Assembly (NCBI GenBank): GCA_022705325.1 | Contig: JAKJER010000027.1 | Span: forward strand, 19,229-83,228 | Reading direction: 5' to 3' | Length of the DNA stretch: 64,000 nucleotides | From: Planctomycetota bacterium | GTDB taxonomy: Bacteria > Planctomycetota > Phycisphaerae > SM23-33 | In this document: one piece after another, positions 17,701 to 25,392 of the stretch | How the letters are laid out: every line of letters begins with the position of its first letter | Numbering within the stretch: position 1 is the first letter of the stretch | Notes under the pieces: model-generated | The model's input: the letters and a program-made list of their open reading frames with translations, nothing else | The model's database searches: none | What the model was told of the DNA's origin: nothing | Made by a program: the position numbers and the translations under genes

Positions 17701-18611
17701 TTCTGCATTTCCTGTAAGCGGCGTTGGCGCAACCGTTCGAGGATGCTGTTGACGCCGGGGTCCGAGGTCGTGGCGGGTTGGGTGGTCGAAGAGGAAGAGG
17801 CCGCGCCGGACGAGGGCGAGGCGGGAGCAAAAGATGATCGTGCGACGGTGAACGAGGTCGGCACTTCCCCGGCCAGGTTCTCTCCGACGCGGATGGTGCG
17901 GGTGGTCGCCCCGCGGGAGTACTCGACGCTGTCCAGGCAGATGGACGCGATCGTGCCGGAGCCGGCGGCGGAGCCGGGGCTCAGCCGCAACACCTCGCCG
18001 GTCTGGAGGTTCTCCAGGAAGGCGACCTGCGCCTCGCGATGGAGGGCGACACCCGCCAGCACCCAGATCGTGTCGCCCGGGACGGTCGGCGGCGGGGGCG
18101 GAGGCGCGGGCGAGGCCGGGCGGCTGGTGGGCTCGTATCGCGTGTAGGTCCTGGTGCGGCTGGTGCGGTCGCGAGAGAAGATGTTCCGCTCGGAGATCAG
18201 GCGGTAGTCGTCGTACGACGGCCCCCGCGCCGTGGGCGCGGGCGTCCGGGCGGAAGGAGAGGTCGAACGATCGGACGTCGCGGGCGCCGGACCGGGCGTC
18301 AGCACCGATCGCTCCGCCGGGCGCGAGGGCACAGCCGGCGGACCGGAGGGCGACGGCTGGGTCGCGACCGGCTGAGTCGCCGGTTCCTCGCCCGCCGGAC
18401 GGGTTGCCGCCTCGGGCGCGGCCGGCCGGGTGGCCTGTGCGGTTGGCTGGGTGGTCGGCTCGGCTGGCTGGGCGCCCGCGAGCGGTTCAGGCGAAGGCGC
18501 AGCCTGCGTAGCCGGCGGCGCAGCCGCAGGCGAGGCAAGCTCGTCCGCCGATCGCAACGCGACCGCAAGGACGAGAACCACCGAGAAGATCACGAACACA
18601 TGACGCATCAT
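17697..18611 (-). CDS. GspC/PilP-like inner-membrane linker of the T2SS
   Basis: 304 residues. An ATGATG pair at 18611/18608 leaves the start ambiguous; GGAGG is better spaced for the second codon. An N-terminal helix (residues 3-22) is followed by about 110 residues of Pro/Ala/Thr/Gln-rich linker. Then comes the motif YRLISERNIFSRDR, which marks GspC and PilP homology-region proteins, and a small beta domain (TIWVLAGVALHREAQVAFLENLQTGEVLRL...). These proteins link the inner-membrane platform to the secretin N0 domain, which fits its place just before gspD. The gene overlaps its neighbours at both ends. Confidence 0.75.
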   Translation of the reverse strand: MMRHVFVIFSVVLVLAVALRSADELASPAAAPPATQAAPSPEPLAGAQPAEPTTQPTAQATRPAAPEAATRPAGEEPATQPVATQPSPSGPPAVPSRPAERSVLTPGPAPATSDRSTSPSARTPAPTARGPSYDDYRLISERNIFSRDRTSRTRTYTRYEPTSRPASPAPPPPPPTVPGDTIWVLAGVALHREAQVAFLENLQTGEVLRLSPGSAAGSGTIASICLDSVEYSRGATTRTIRVGENLAGEVPTSFTVARSSFAPASPSSGAASSSSTTQPATTSDPGVNSILERLRQRRLQEMQK

Positions 18612-19189
18612 GAACCTCCATGCTGGGCGGGCCGGCTGCTGTTGGAGCTGGAGCCAGCCGGCCGCTCAGGGGGGACGTAGAGGGTGGACAGGCGGAGCTG
18701 GAACGTCAAGTCGTCGCTGCCGTCCTTTCGACTGGTGATCTGGACCTCGGTGACGCGCAGGGGCAGAGAGCTGGTCTGCACCTGCCAGAGCAGCCGGCGG
18801 ACGCCGTCGAGGCGTCCGGTCCCGGAGGCCTGGAAGGCGATGATGCCGAGGCGCCCTTTCTGGGGCAGGCGGTCGGGCTTGAGCAGGGACAGGTTCAGCC
18901 TGGCCTCCTCCGCCCAGCGGCGCAGGGCGTGGAGGATCTGGCTCTCGGCGTCGGCGGGGTCGCTGCGGAGCCCGGCCGACACCCGGTCGCGCCACTCGCC
19001 GGTCGCCTGGCGGCTGCGGGAGATCACCGTCTGGCAACGGGCCAGTTGTGTGCGGGCCTTGTCGATGCGGCTCTGGAGCTGGTCACGCTGCTGGAAGAAA
19101 GGCTCCAGCGCGAAACGGTCCAGGGCCAACAGCACCACTGCCGCCGCCGCGGTGATCGACACCAGGCGCTCTCGTCGCGACAGCACCAT
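18608..19189 (-). CDS. GspM/PilO-like platform protein
   Basis: 193 residues. A single N-terminal membrane helix (ITAAAAVVLLALDRF) is followed by a coiled coil (about 30-60) and a small ferredoxin-like domain ending in LSTLYVPPERP. Short proteins of this build between a GspL/PilN-like protein and a GspC-like protein are GspM or PilO, which stabilise the assembly platform. Sequence identity in this family is poor, so the call rests on topology and order. Its start ATG lies within an ATGA overlap with the upstream stop. Confidence 0.7.
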   Translation of the reverse strand: MVLSRRERLVSITAAAAVVLLALDRFALEPFFQQRDQLQSRIDKARTQLARCQTVISRSRQATGEWRDRVSAGLRSDPADAESQILHALRRWAEEARLNLSLLKPDRLPQKGRLGIIAFQASGTGRLDGVRRLLWQVQTSSLPLRVTEVQITSRKDGSDDLTFQLRLSTLYVPPERPAGSSSNSSRPAQHGGS

Positions 19190-20595
19190 CAGGAGGCCCT
19201 CCGTAAAGCGAAACTGATCGCGAACGACACGTCGCGCGACGTCCCGCCGGCCTGCCGGATGAACAGGCTCTTGACGTTGCAGAGGCGGGCGTCGCGATGC
19301 AGGCGGTCGACGACTTCGAGGACGGCTGACTCGCGGACCGCCTTGCCCGAGACGATCACCTGGAGGTCCTCGCGGACGGCGAAGCTGGAGGCCCAGACGT
19401 AGCCCTCAGAGGGGAAGGCCGCGGCGGCCTGGAGCAGGCAGTCCAGGAAGGCGGGGCGAGGCGCGAACCAGCCCCGGGCGTAGGTGGTGTCGGCGACGGT
19501 TCGTTCGGCCTGTTCGTACCGGTCGTGGAACTGGTCCACCTGAGACTGGAGGGTCTCCAGCTCCTGTCGCTGGAGGTGATGGTCGATCACCAGGGCGGTG
19601 GCGAGCAGCACCAGGACGCCGACGGCGATGAGTGCCCAGACGACGGGCCGACCGAAGCGGCGCGAGCGGGGCGGAGCCAGTCGTGAGTGCAGGAAATCGA
19701 CGGCCGGTGCGTCTTCGGTGCAGGCCAGGGCAGCCGCCTGGACGAAGCGGTCGCTGTCGGGGCTGGGGGCTTCGAGCAAGCAGGCAAGGTCGCTGTCGGT
19801 CCGGCAGAGGCGCAGCGGGCGTCCCAGGCGACTGGCGAGGCCTTCCAGGAGGGCGGGCTCGGCGCCGGCGATGTCCCAGACGGCCAGTTGGGTTGGCGCA
19901 TCGCCCTCGGCGCCCACTCCGGCCAGGACGCGTCTCAGTTCGCCCACCAGCAGGTCCACCTGCCCGTTCCCGCCCTGGAGTTGGGCGGGCACGTGACGAA
20001 CCTGGCGGGCCGACTCGCCCGCGGCCTGCACGACGACTTCCGTGCCGGTCGGGCCCAGGCACACCACGACCCGCTCGCCGGGGGCGGACACGGTGGTGGC
20101 GCGGGCCAGGGCCAGCGGAGCGGAGGTGATCGACTGCACCGTCAAGGCCGCCCCTCGGGCCAGGGCCGTCACCTGGTCGATCGTCTTGCGGGGGGCGGCC
20201 AGCAGCAACGTCGAGACCCCCCCTGCCGACGGCTCGGCCAGGAAGTCCATCGCCAACTCCGCGGTTCCGGCGGCGAACTCGCGTTCCGCCGCCAACGTGA
20301 CCGCGCCTCGCAGCGTATCGGCGTCGGCGGGCGGGAACTGCTTGTGTCGCGCGGCGGTCCAGGAGGCGGACAAACCGACGACGCACCGGGTGGCGGCGAT
20401 GCCGGCGCGGCGCAGCTCGTCGCGAAGGGCCTTGCCAGCCTGCTCCGGGCGATCGAGCGACAGTTCGGGACTGAAGACGATCTCGGCTGTACGCAGCCGC
20501 GCGGCGCCGGGCGAGGCGGCGGGAGCGGCCTGCACCGCGCGCACGCCTTGCTCGCTGACGACCAGGGCGACCGGACTGCGGGAAGACGTGCTCAT
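19189..20595 (-). CDS. GspL-like platform protein (PilM-like plus PilN-like)
   Basis: 468 residues. The start at 20595 overlaps the gspK stop. The first ~320 residues form an actin-like domain in the manner of PilM or cytoplasmic GspL (VALVVSEQGVRAVQ, RCVVGLSASWT, RVVVCLGPTGTEVVV). A membrane helix follows (VVWALIAVGVLVLLATALVI, about 330-350), then a coiled coil and a PilN/GspL periplasmic ferredoxin-like domain with FALRRAS at the end. GspL recruits the GspE ATPase to the membrane. The PilM and PilN parts are in one chain here, as in T2SS and unlike type IV pili, where they are separate. Confidence 0.8.
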   Translation of the reverse strand: MSTSSRSPVALVVSEQGVRAVQAAPAASPGAARLRTAEIVFSPELSLDRPEQAGKALRDELRRAGIAATRCVVGLSASWTAARHKQFPPADADTLRGAVTLAAEREFAAGTAELAMDFLAEPSAGGVSTLLLAAPRKTIDQVTALARGAALTVQSITSAPLALARATTVSAPGERVVVCLGPTGTEVVVQAAGESARQVRHVPAQLQGGNGQVDLLVGELRRVLAGVGAEGDAPTQLAVWDIAGAEPALLEGLASRLGRPLRLCRTDSDLACLLEAPSPDSDRFVQAAALACTEDAPAVDFLHSRLAPPRSRRFGRPVVWALIAVGVLVLLATALVIDHHLQRQELETLQSQVDQFHDRYEQAERTVADTTYARGWFAPRPAFLDCLLQAAAAFPSEGYVWASSFAVREDLQVIVSGKAVRESAVLEVVDRLHRDARLCNVKSLFIRQAGGTSRDVSFAISFALRRAS

Positions 20596-21956
20596 GGCGT
20601 AGCCTCCCCGAGGGTGTGGCTGGGCCGGAGACTCTCGAGACTGGCCCCCGCGCGAACGGCGGCGAGGATCTCGGGCTCCAGCGGCCAGCCCAGATGCGTC
20701 AAGTCCTGGCGATAGACGACGCGGGGCACGGATTTCTGGGCATCGACGATGATGAAGCACCTCCGAAACGCCCGCCCGCTGGGGGCGAGGCTGACGATGT
20801 CGGCCGAGAAACGGTAGGCTCGGCCTGTAATGAGCGGGCCGATGGCGGCGGCCTTGTCCGGCTTGAGCGCCTGGGCGATCCAGCCGATGGTGATGGTCCC
20901 TGCATCGTTGCTCGCCCGGGCGGACAGCAGTGCGTTTACGTCCGACTCGTCCAGGCCCGGCAGGGTGGCCAGGACCTCGCTTGAGGCCGTGTTCACGTTG
21001 ATCAGGCCTCGCAGCGTGGTCTGGGAGGAGGTGGTCAGATAGTCGGAGACGGCGTTGGCTTCGTCGGAAGTGAGTTCCATCCGGACGATGAAGTCCAGCA
21101 CGCTGGTGAAGGGCCTGGCGGTTCGCGCTCGCCCGAGCACCTCGGCGGCGCGGGCGGACGACAGGTGTTTATTGAGCAGCGTCGAGAGGGTGGAGTTGTT
21201 CTCCTGGTTCACGTTGGCCCGCTGCTCGCCGTCGGCGGCGCGGTTGGGTTCCCGGCTGTAGACGGTGACGAAGGGGGCCAGCCCGCGGTCGAGCTTGCCG
21301 TCGCGGTTGTCGGACGGGGCGGTCGCGTCCGCGTCGTTCTCGTTGGCGTCCAGCATGCCGTTGCGGTTGACGTCCTCGCGATAGAGGATCTCCGTGTCGA
21401 AGTCCCGGATCAGCAGCAGTTCGTCGACGGTCTCCAGCGTCGAGTTCTTGCACGGGTACGGATCGCCCAGGAGCAGGTAGTACTCGCTCTCGGCCCCGCC
21501 GGTGGTGACGGTCTCGTCCTCGTCGCGCCAGTCGACGATGGCGGCGGCCAGCTCGCTGTCCATCTCGCCCAGCAGGGCGAGCTGCGAGGCGGGGGCGGTG
21601 TTGAGGTTGACTTTGGAGGCCTCGTCGACGATGCCGAAGTTGACGCGGCTGTCGTCCTCGAAGTCCGGCTTGAGGATCCAGAACGCGCCCAACCCGACGG
21701 GGACGGCCTCGCACTCGGTCTGGGTCTCGTCGGGCATCTGCCCCTGAAGCGAGGCAACGCGGGAGAGGACGTACTGGATGGCGCCCTGCTCGACTGCCCG
21801 GGCCTGAAGCAGGGCCAGCTCGTTGGCGGAGATGAAGATCTCGGTGCGGGCGGCGTGGGCCATCACCAACGTCACGGCGACCAGGGCGAGGATGATCCAC
21901 ATGGTCACGATAAGGATCGTGCCGCGCCGTCCCGGGTAGGCGCGCGGGGGTCTCAT
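20592..21956 (-). CDS. gspK: T2SS minor pseudopilin GspK
   Basis: 454 residues from the ATG at 21956, inside an ATGA overlap with gspJ. The N-terminus has RRGTILIVTMWIILALVAVTLV, a GspK-type leader lacking the Glu5 found in the other pseudopilins. Two helix-hairpin-helix segments (SKVNLNTAPASQLALL and GLINVNTASSEVLATLPGL) are diagnostic of GspK/PilX-like proteins. A calcium-site-like acidic stretch (DVNRNGMLDANENDADA) sits between them. GspK caps the pseudopilus tip with GspI and GspJ, whose genes lie immediately upstream. Confidence 0.88.
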   Translation of the reverse strand: MRPPRAYPGRRGTILIVTMWIILALVAVTLVMAHAARTEIFISANELALLQARAVEQGAIQYVLSRVASLQGQMPDETQTECEAVPVGLGAFWILKPDFEDDSRVNFGIVDEASKVNLNTAPASQLALLGEMDSELAAAIVDWRDEDETVTTGGAESEYYLLLGDPYPCKNSTLETVDELLLIRDFDTEILYREDVNRNGMLDANENDADATAPSDNRDGKLDRGLAPFVTVYSREPNRAADGEQRANVNQENNSTLSTLLNKHLSSARAAEVLGRARTARPFTSVLDFIVRMELTSDEANAVSDYLTTSSQTTLRGLINVNTASSEVLATLPGLDESDVNALLSARASNDAGTITIGWIAQALKPDKAAAIGPLITGRAYRFSADIVSLAPSGRAFRRCFIIVDAQKSVPRVVYRQDLTHLGWPLEPEILAAVRAGASLESLRPSHTLGEATP

Positions 21957-22654
21957 GAGCCACTCCCCTGCGAGCCGGGTGAGGCCTGCTCGCCGTCGGC
22001 GGCGCCGCTTTCGTCGCTCGTCTCGTCGGCGATCCCCTGCCCGCAGGGGATCAGCACGAGTCGGCTGGCCAGGACCGGCTGATCGAGCGAGAACGACTGG
22101 ATCGCCAGGATGATCTCGACGGCCTTGGGCAGGACGTTGTCCTGATCGGCGGAACTCCACTCCTGCTGCCAGGCGGTCGTATCGAAGTAGTTGACCGTCA
22201 CCTGCTGGAGTCCGCGGCAGATGATCTCCGCGGGCGGGTCGGTCTGCTGGGTGGCCAGGAGGTTTCGCGTGACGCGGCGGACCAGGAGCTTGTCGGCCCC
22301 GTCGGCGGAGGGCTCGATGGAATACTCGACCAGTTGAATGCCCCCGGCGCCGGTGCCGGAGTCGTTGGCGACGGCGTGGAAGGAGAGGAAGGGCTCGTCG
22401 CTGGAGGCCTGGTCGGGCGCGACGCCCTCGAAGGCCCCGGCCAGGACGCCGTCAGGCACGACGGCGGATTCCAGGTCGGCCTGGAGGAAGTCCAGGGCGG
22501 CGTGGGTGCGGCGGACGTCGTCGCAGAGGCCCAGGGCCTGGCGCCGCGCCTTGAGGGCGGTGTACAGGCTGGCGTAGAGCGAGCCGGCCAGCACGGCCAC
22601 CATCGCGGTGGCCACCACCATCTCCAGGAGCGTGAATCCGCCCGGGCGTCTCAT
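21953..22654 (-). CDS. gspJ: T2SS minor pseudopilin GspJ
   Basis: 233 residues. The leader RRPGGFTLLEMVVATAMVAVLAGS has the Gly/Phe prepilin-peptidase site and Glu5. The globular part (residues 40-233) carries the GspJ-like LDFLQADLESAVVPDG and VEYSIEPSADGADKLLVRRVT segments. It is flanked on both sides by four-base ATGA overlaps, so it is translationally coupled with gspI and gspK. An acidic Ser/Gly tail ends the protein. Confidence 0.82.
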   Translation of the reverse strand: MRRPGGFTLLEMVVATAMVAVLAGSLYASLYTALKARRQALGLCDDVRRTHAALDFLQADLESAVVPDGVLAGAFEGVAPDQASSDEPFLSFHAVANDSGTGAGGIQLVEYSIEPSADGADKLLVRRVTRNLLATQQTDPPAEIICRGLQQVTVNYFDTTAWQQEWSSADQDNVLPKAVEIILAIQSFSLDQPVLASRLVLIPCGQGIADETSDESGAADGEQASPGSQGSGS

Positions 22655-23127
22655 GGCGTCTCCTCCTCCTGGGCCTGGGCGATCTGCTCGTCCAGCACCA
22701 GAGTGGAGAGCGTCACGAACCGCTCTCGCCCGCCGGCCTGCCAGGTCACTACCACGTCCACCTGGCGGAGGGTGCCGCTTTCCCAGTCGGAGGATTGCGC
22801 CATCCAGCGATAGGCGGGCCAGGTCTCGCCGAAGTCGCCGCTGAGGTCGGCCTGCTGGTTCTGGGAGTCGGCGAGGATCTCCATGAGCTTGTCGTGGGCC
22901 AGGCTGGCCGCCTGGGCCTCCTGGCGGGCCAGGTCGCAGGCCCCCAGGCCGAGCGAGATCCCCGTCATCACCGACGGCAGGACGATGGTCAGCAGGGCGA
23001 TGGTCGCCAGGATCTCGATGAAGGTGAACCCGTCTCGCGAAAAAGGGGTCAGGAACCTTTTCTGCCCCGGCCCATGGCAGAAAGGCGACCCCACGACGAG
23101 AAAAGGTTCCTGACCCCTTTTTCTCAT
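22651..23127 (-). CDS. gspI: T2SS minor pseudopilin GspI with an unusually long leader
   Basis: 158 residues. The ATG at 23127 has a fine ribosome site (GGAGG, 7-base spacer) and overlaps the gspH stop. The prepilin site is RDG/FTFIEILATIALLTIV, with Glu5 present, but it starts at about residue 33 rather than the usual 5-10. The extra ~28 leader residues (RGQEPFLVVGSP...KRFLTPF) are encoded by a perfect inverted repeat listed separately. The mature domain (AHDKLMEILADSQ..., VDVVVTWQAGGRERFVTLSTLV) fits GspI. A GTG inside the repeat is in frame, but it has no ribosome site. Confidence 0.82.
   Translation of the reverse strand: MRKRGQEPFLVVGSPFCHGPGQKRFLTPFSRDGFTFIEILATIALLTIVLPSVMTGISLGLGACDLARQEAQAASLAHDKLMEILADSQNQQADLSGDFGETWPAYRWMAQSSDWESGTLRQVDVVVTWQAGGRERFVTLSTLVLDEQIAQAQEEETP
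23039..23123. repeat. 85-bp inverted-repeat element inserted in the gspI leader
   Basis: Perfect 23-base arms at 23039-23061 and 23101-23123 surround a 39-base centre. The arms contain AGGGGTCAGGAACCTTTT and its complement. It lies between the start codon and the prepilin cleavage motif of gspI and keeps the frame open on the minus strand. No second copy is seen in this window. Confidence 0.8.
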
Positions 23128-23756
23128 CGCGATTCCTCCACGGGCGCCACGATGTGGAAGTACTCCGCCGGGGAGGGATTGACCACCTGCCACAGCACGC
23201 CGTCGCGATCGCGGATGTCGATCGAGGCCAGGTCGCTCCGCCCACAGGGATGGAACTGGACGAATGGCAGGTCGCCCTGGCCCTGCCAACCCTGCGCCTG
23301 CGAGTCGCCGGAGGACATCGCGCCCGAGAGCAGCCCCCCCTGCATCATGGAGGACAGCAGCGAGCCTCCCCGATCCGCCTGGACGGTTGGCTGGTAGGCG
23401 ACCGATTCGACGCTGACGCTGACGCCCTGGGGCAGGGCGAACCGCCTGGCCAACTCGCCCTCGAGCGGGACGTAGGCGGAGCCTTCCTGCACGGCCAGCC
23501 AGTATTCGCCCGCCTGGTCGTCGATGATGAGGCGGCAGGGCTGGCCTCGCGTGACGGCGTAGGAGCGGGCCCACCGGGTGAGCGCAAGGACGTGGGCGGC
23601 CGTGTCGGCGGCCTGTCGCGAGGCGAAGAACCCTCGCAGGACCGGCGCGGACACCGCCAGCACGCTCGCCATCACCGTCATCACGAGGATAAGCTCGATG
23701 AGCGTGAAGGCCTCGCGCCGCTCAGCGCTGCGTCCAGTTGTTGATGTCGTCGTCAT
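23124..23756 (-). CDS. gspH: T2SS minor pseudopilin GspH
   Basis: 210 residues. The leader is RREA/FTLIELILVMTVMASVLAVS, with Ala instead of Gly at -1 and Glu5 present. The next helix (ASRQAADTAAHVLALTRWARSYAVTRGQPCRL) is the GspH/FimT signature, followed by a beta-rich domain. Its first 33 bases overlap the end of gspG, and its stop overlaps gspI, so translation is probably coupled along the chain. Length is normal for GspH with an insertion of low-complexity GSLLSSMMQGGLLSG type. Confidence 0.82.
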   Translation of the reverse strand: MTTTSTTGRSAERREAFTLIELILVMTVMASVLAVSAPVLRGFFASRQAADTAAHVLALTRWARSYAVTRGQPCRLIIDDQAGEYWLAVQEGSAYVPLEGELARRFALPQGVSVSVESVAYQPTVQADRGGSLLSSMMQGGLLSGAMSSGDSQAQGWQGQGDLPFVQFHPCGRSDLASIDIRDRDGVLWQVVNPSPAEYFHIVAPVEESR

Positions 23757-24162
23757 CGCCTTCCTGACCGTTGGGTCCGCAGGAGTACAAGTCGAAATCC
23801 ACGCCGTACTGTCCGGGGCAACGGTAGAGGTACGGGTTGCCCCAGGGGTCCTTGGGCAGGCCCTTCTTCAGGTAGGGCCCCTTCCAGTTCTGCACGTTGC
23901 CCGGCTGGTTGACCAGGGCGGCCAGGCCTTCCTGCGAGGAGGGATACGTTCCGCAGTCCTTCTCGAACATCTCCAGCGCCAGCTCGATGTTGGAGATGTC
24001 GGCGGCGGCGGCGGTCTTCTTGGTGTCTTCCGCCCGCCCGGTGAAGCGAGGCAGGACGAGGGTGGCCAGGACGGCCAGGATCACCATGACCAGCAGAAGC
24101 TCGATCAGGGTGAAGGCCCGGCGGGCATGGGAGCGGACGGTGCGGCGACGTACGTCATTCAT
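23722..24162 (-). CDS. gspG: T2SS major pseudopilin GspG
   Basis: 146 residues. The leader ends RRA/FTLIELLLVMVILAVLATLVLPRF (Ala at -1, Glu5 kept). The body is classic GspG: DISNIELALEMFEKDCGTYPSSQEGLAALV, GPYLKKGLPKDPWGNPYLY and an acidic calcium-site loop GPNGQEGDDDDINNW near the end. GspG polymerises into the pseudopilus that pushes substrates through the secretin. It starts 12 bases after gspF. Confidence 0.95.
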   Translation of the reverse strand: MNDVRRRTVRSHARRAFTLIELLLVMVILAVLATLVLPRFTGRAEDTKKTAAAADISNIELALEMFEKDCGTYPSSQEGLAALVNQPGNVQNWKGPYLKKGLPKDPWGNPYLYRCPGQYGVDFDLYSCGPNGQEGDDDDINNWTQR

Positions 24163-24174
24163 GTTGGGTTCCCG

Positions 24175-25392
24175 TCAGTGGATATAGTCCTGGAGGGTGA
24201 AGACCGGCAGCAACATGCCGATCACGATGGTTCCCACCACCGCGGCCATTACCAGCAGCAGCAGGGGCTCCGCCAGCGCCACCAGCATCCGCAGGCGGCG
24301 GTCCAGTTCGGTTTCGTTGGTGGCGGCCAGGCGGGTGAGTTCCTTGTCCAGCCGCGAGGACTCCTCGGCGACGGCGATGACCTCGCTGACCGAGGGCGGA
24401 AAGAGCTGCCGGCAGGCGGCCAGGCTGGAGGCCAGCGACGAGCCCCGCTGGACCTCCTCGATGGCGTGCGCGACGGCGTCGGCGAGGATCTGGTTTCCGA
24501 TGGCCTCTCGGGCCACGCGGAGGGCGGCCACCAGCGGCACGCCCGCGCCCAGCAGGGTGCCCAGCATTCGGCAGAATCGGATGAGGGCGAAGCGCGACAG
24601 GACGCTGCCCACGCCGGGCAGGCGAAGCCAGAGTCGCTGGAGCACGCGCTTGCCCGCCTCGCTCTGGGCCGCCCTGCGCACCAGCAGGATGGTGATGACC
24701 GCGCCCACCAGCACCGGCAGGCCGTAGATGCCCACGCCTTGGCTGGCGGCGATGATCGCCCGCGTCAGGCCCGGCAGGGCGGCGTCGAAACCGCGAAAGA
24801 GGTCCGTGAATTTCGGGATGAAGTACACCAACAGGAAGGTGACCACCGCGGTGGACAGCACTGCCAGCACGGCCGGGTACACCAGCGCGCCCTTGACCTT
24901 GGACTTCAGGTCTCGCTCGCGGGCGCGGAACTCGGCGATCTGTTCGAGGACCACGTCCAGGAATCCGCCGGTCTCGCCCGCCCGCACCATGGCCACCTGC
25001 ACGGGCGAGAAGGTCTGGGGCCAGCGGCCCATGGCGTCGGCCAGCGTCGAGCCCCCCACCACCTCGTCATGGATGGCCGCCCATTGTTGTCGCTCGCCGG
25101 GCCGGGCGGCCTCGCGGGAGAGGATCTGCAAGGCCCGGCTGAGCGCGACCCCGCCGGCCAGCAGGTTGGACAGTTCGCGGATGAACGACTCGCAGGCCGC
25201 CTGGGAGACCTTGGGCGGCCGTCTGGAGGCCGCCTGCGCGGGCGTCTTGCCCGCCTGGGTCTCCTCGACGCTGACCGGGATAAGTCCCTGCTGGACCAGC
25301 AGGTCCAGGGCGGCCGTCCGGCTGGTCGCGGGCGTGCTGCCGGATCGGGCCTGGCCCGCCTGGTCCATCGCCTTGTAGGCGAACAGCGGCAT
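24175..25392 (-). CDS. gspF: T2SS inner-membrane platform protein GspF
   Basis: 405 residues with the two-repeat GspF architecture: an N-terminal YKAMDQAGQARSGS segment, then two GspF domains (about 70-195 and 275-400), each followed by membrane helices (VYPAVLAVLSTAVVTFLLVYFIP and LLLLVMAAVVGTIVIGMLLPVF). The conserved GE/ALxxR and P-V-E-E-T positions are present. It anchors the GspE ATPase and pseudopilus assembly. The start shares one base with the gspE stop (TGATG). Confidence 0.95.
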   Translation of the reverse strand: MPLFAYKAMDQAGQARSGSTPATSRTAALDLLVQQGLIPVSVEETQAGKTPAQAASRRPPKVSQAACESFIRELSNLLAGGVALSRALQILSREAARPGERQQWAAIHDEVVGGSTLADAMGRWPQTFSPVQVAMVRAGETGGFLDVVLEQIAEFRARERDLKSKVKGALVYPAVLAVLSTAVVTFLLVYFIPKFTDLFRGFDAALPGLTRAIIAASQGVGIYGLPVLVGAVITILLVRRAAQSEAGKRVLQRLWLRLPGVGSVLSRFALIRFCRMLGTLLGAGVPLVAALRVAREAIGNQILADAVAHAIEEVQRGSSLASSLAACRQLFPPSVSEVIAVAEESSRLDKELTRLAATNETELDRRLRMLVALAEPLLLLVMAAVVGTIVIGMLLPVFTLQDYIH

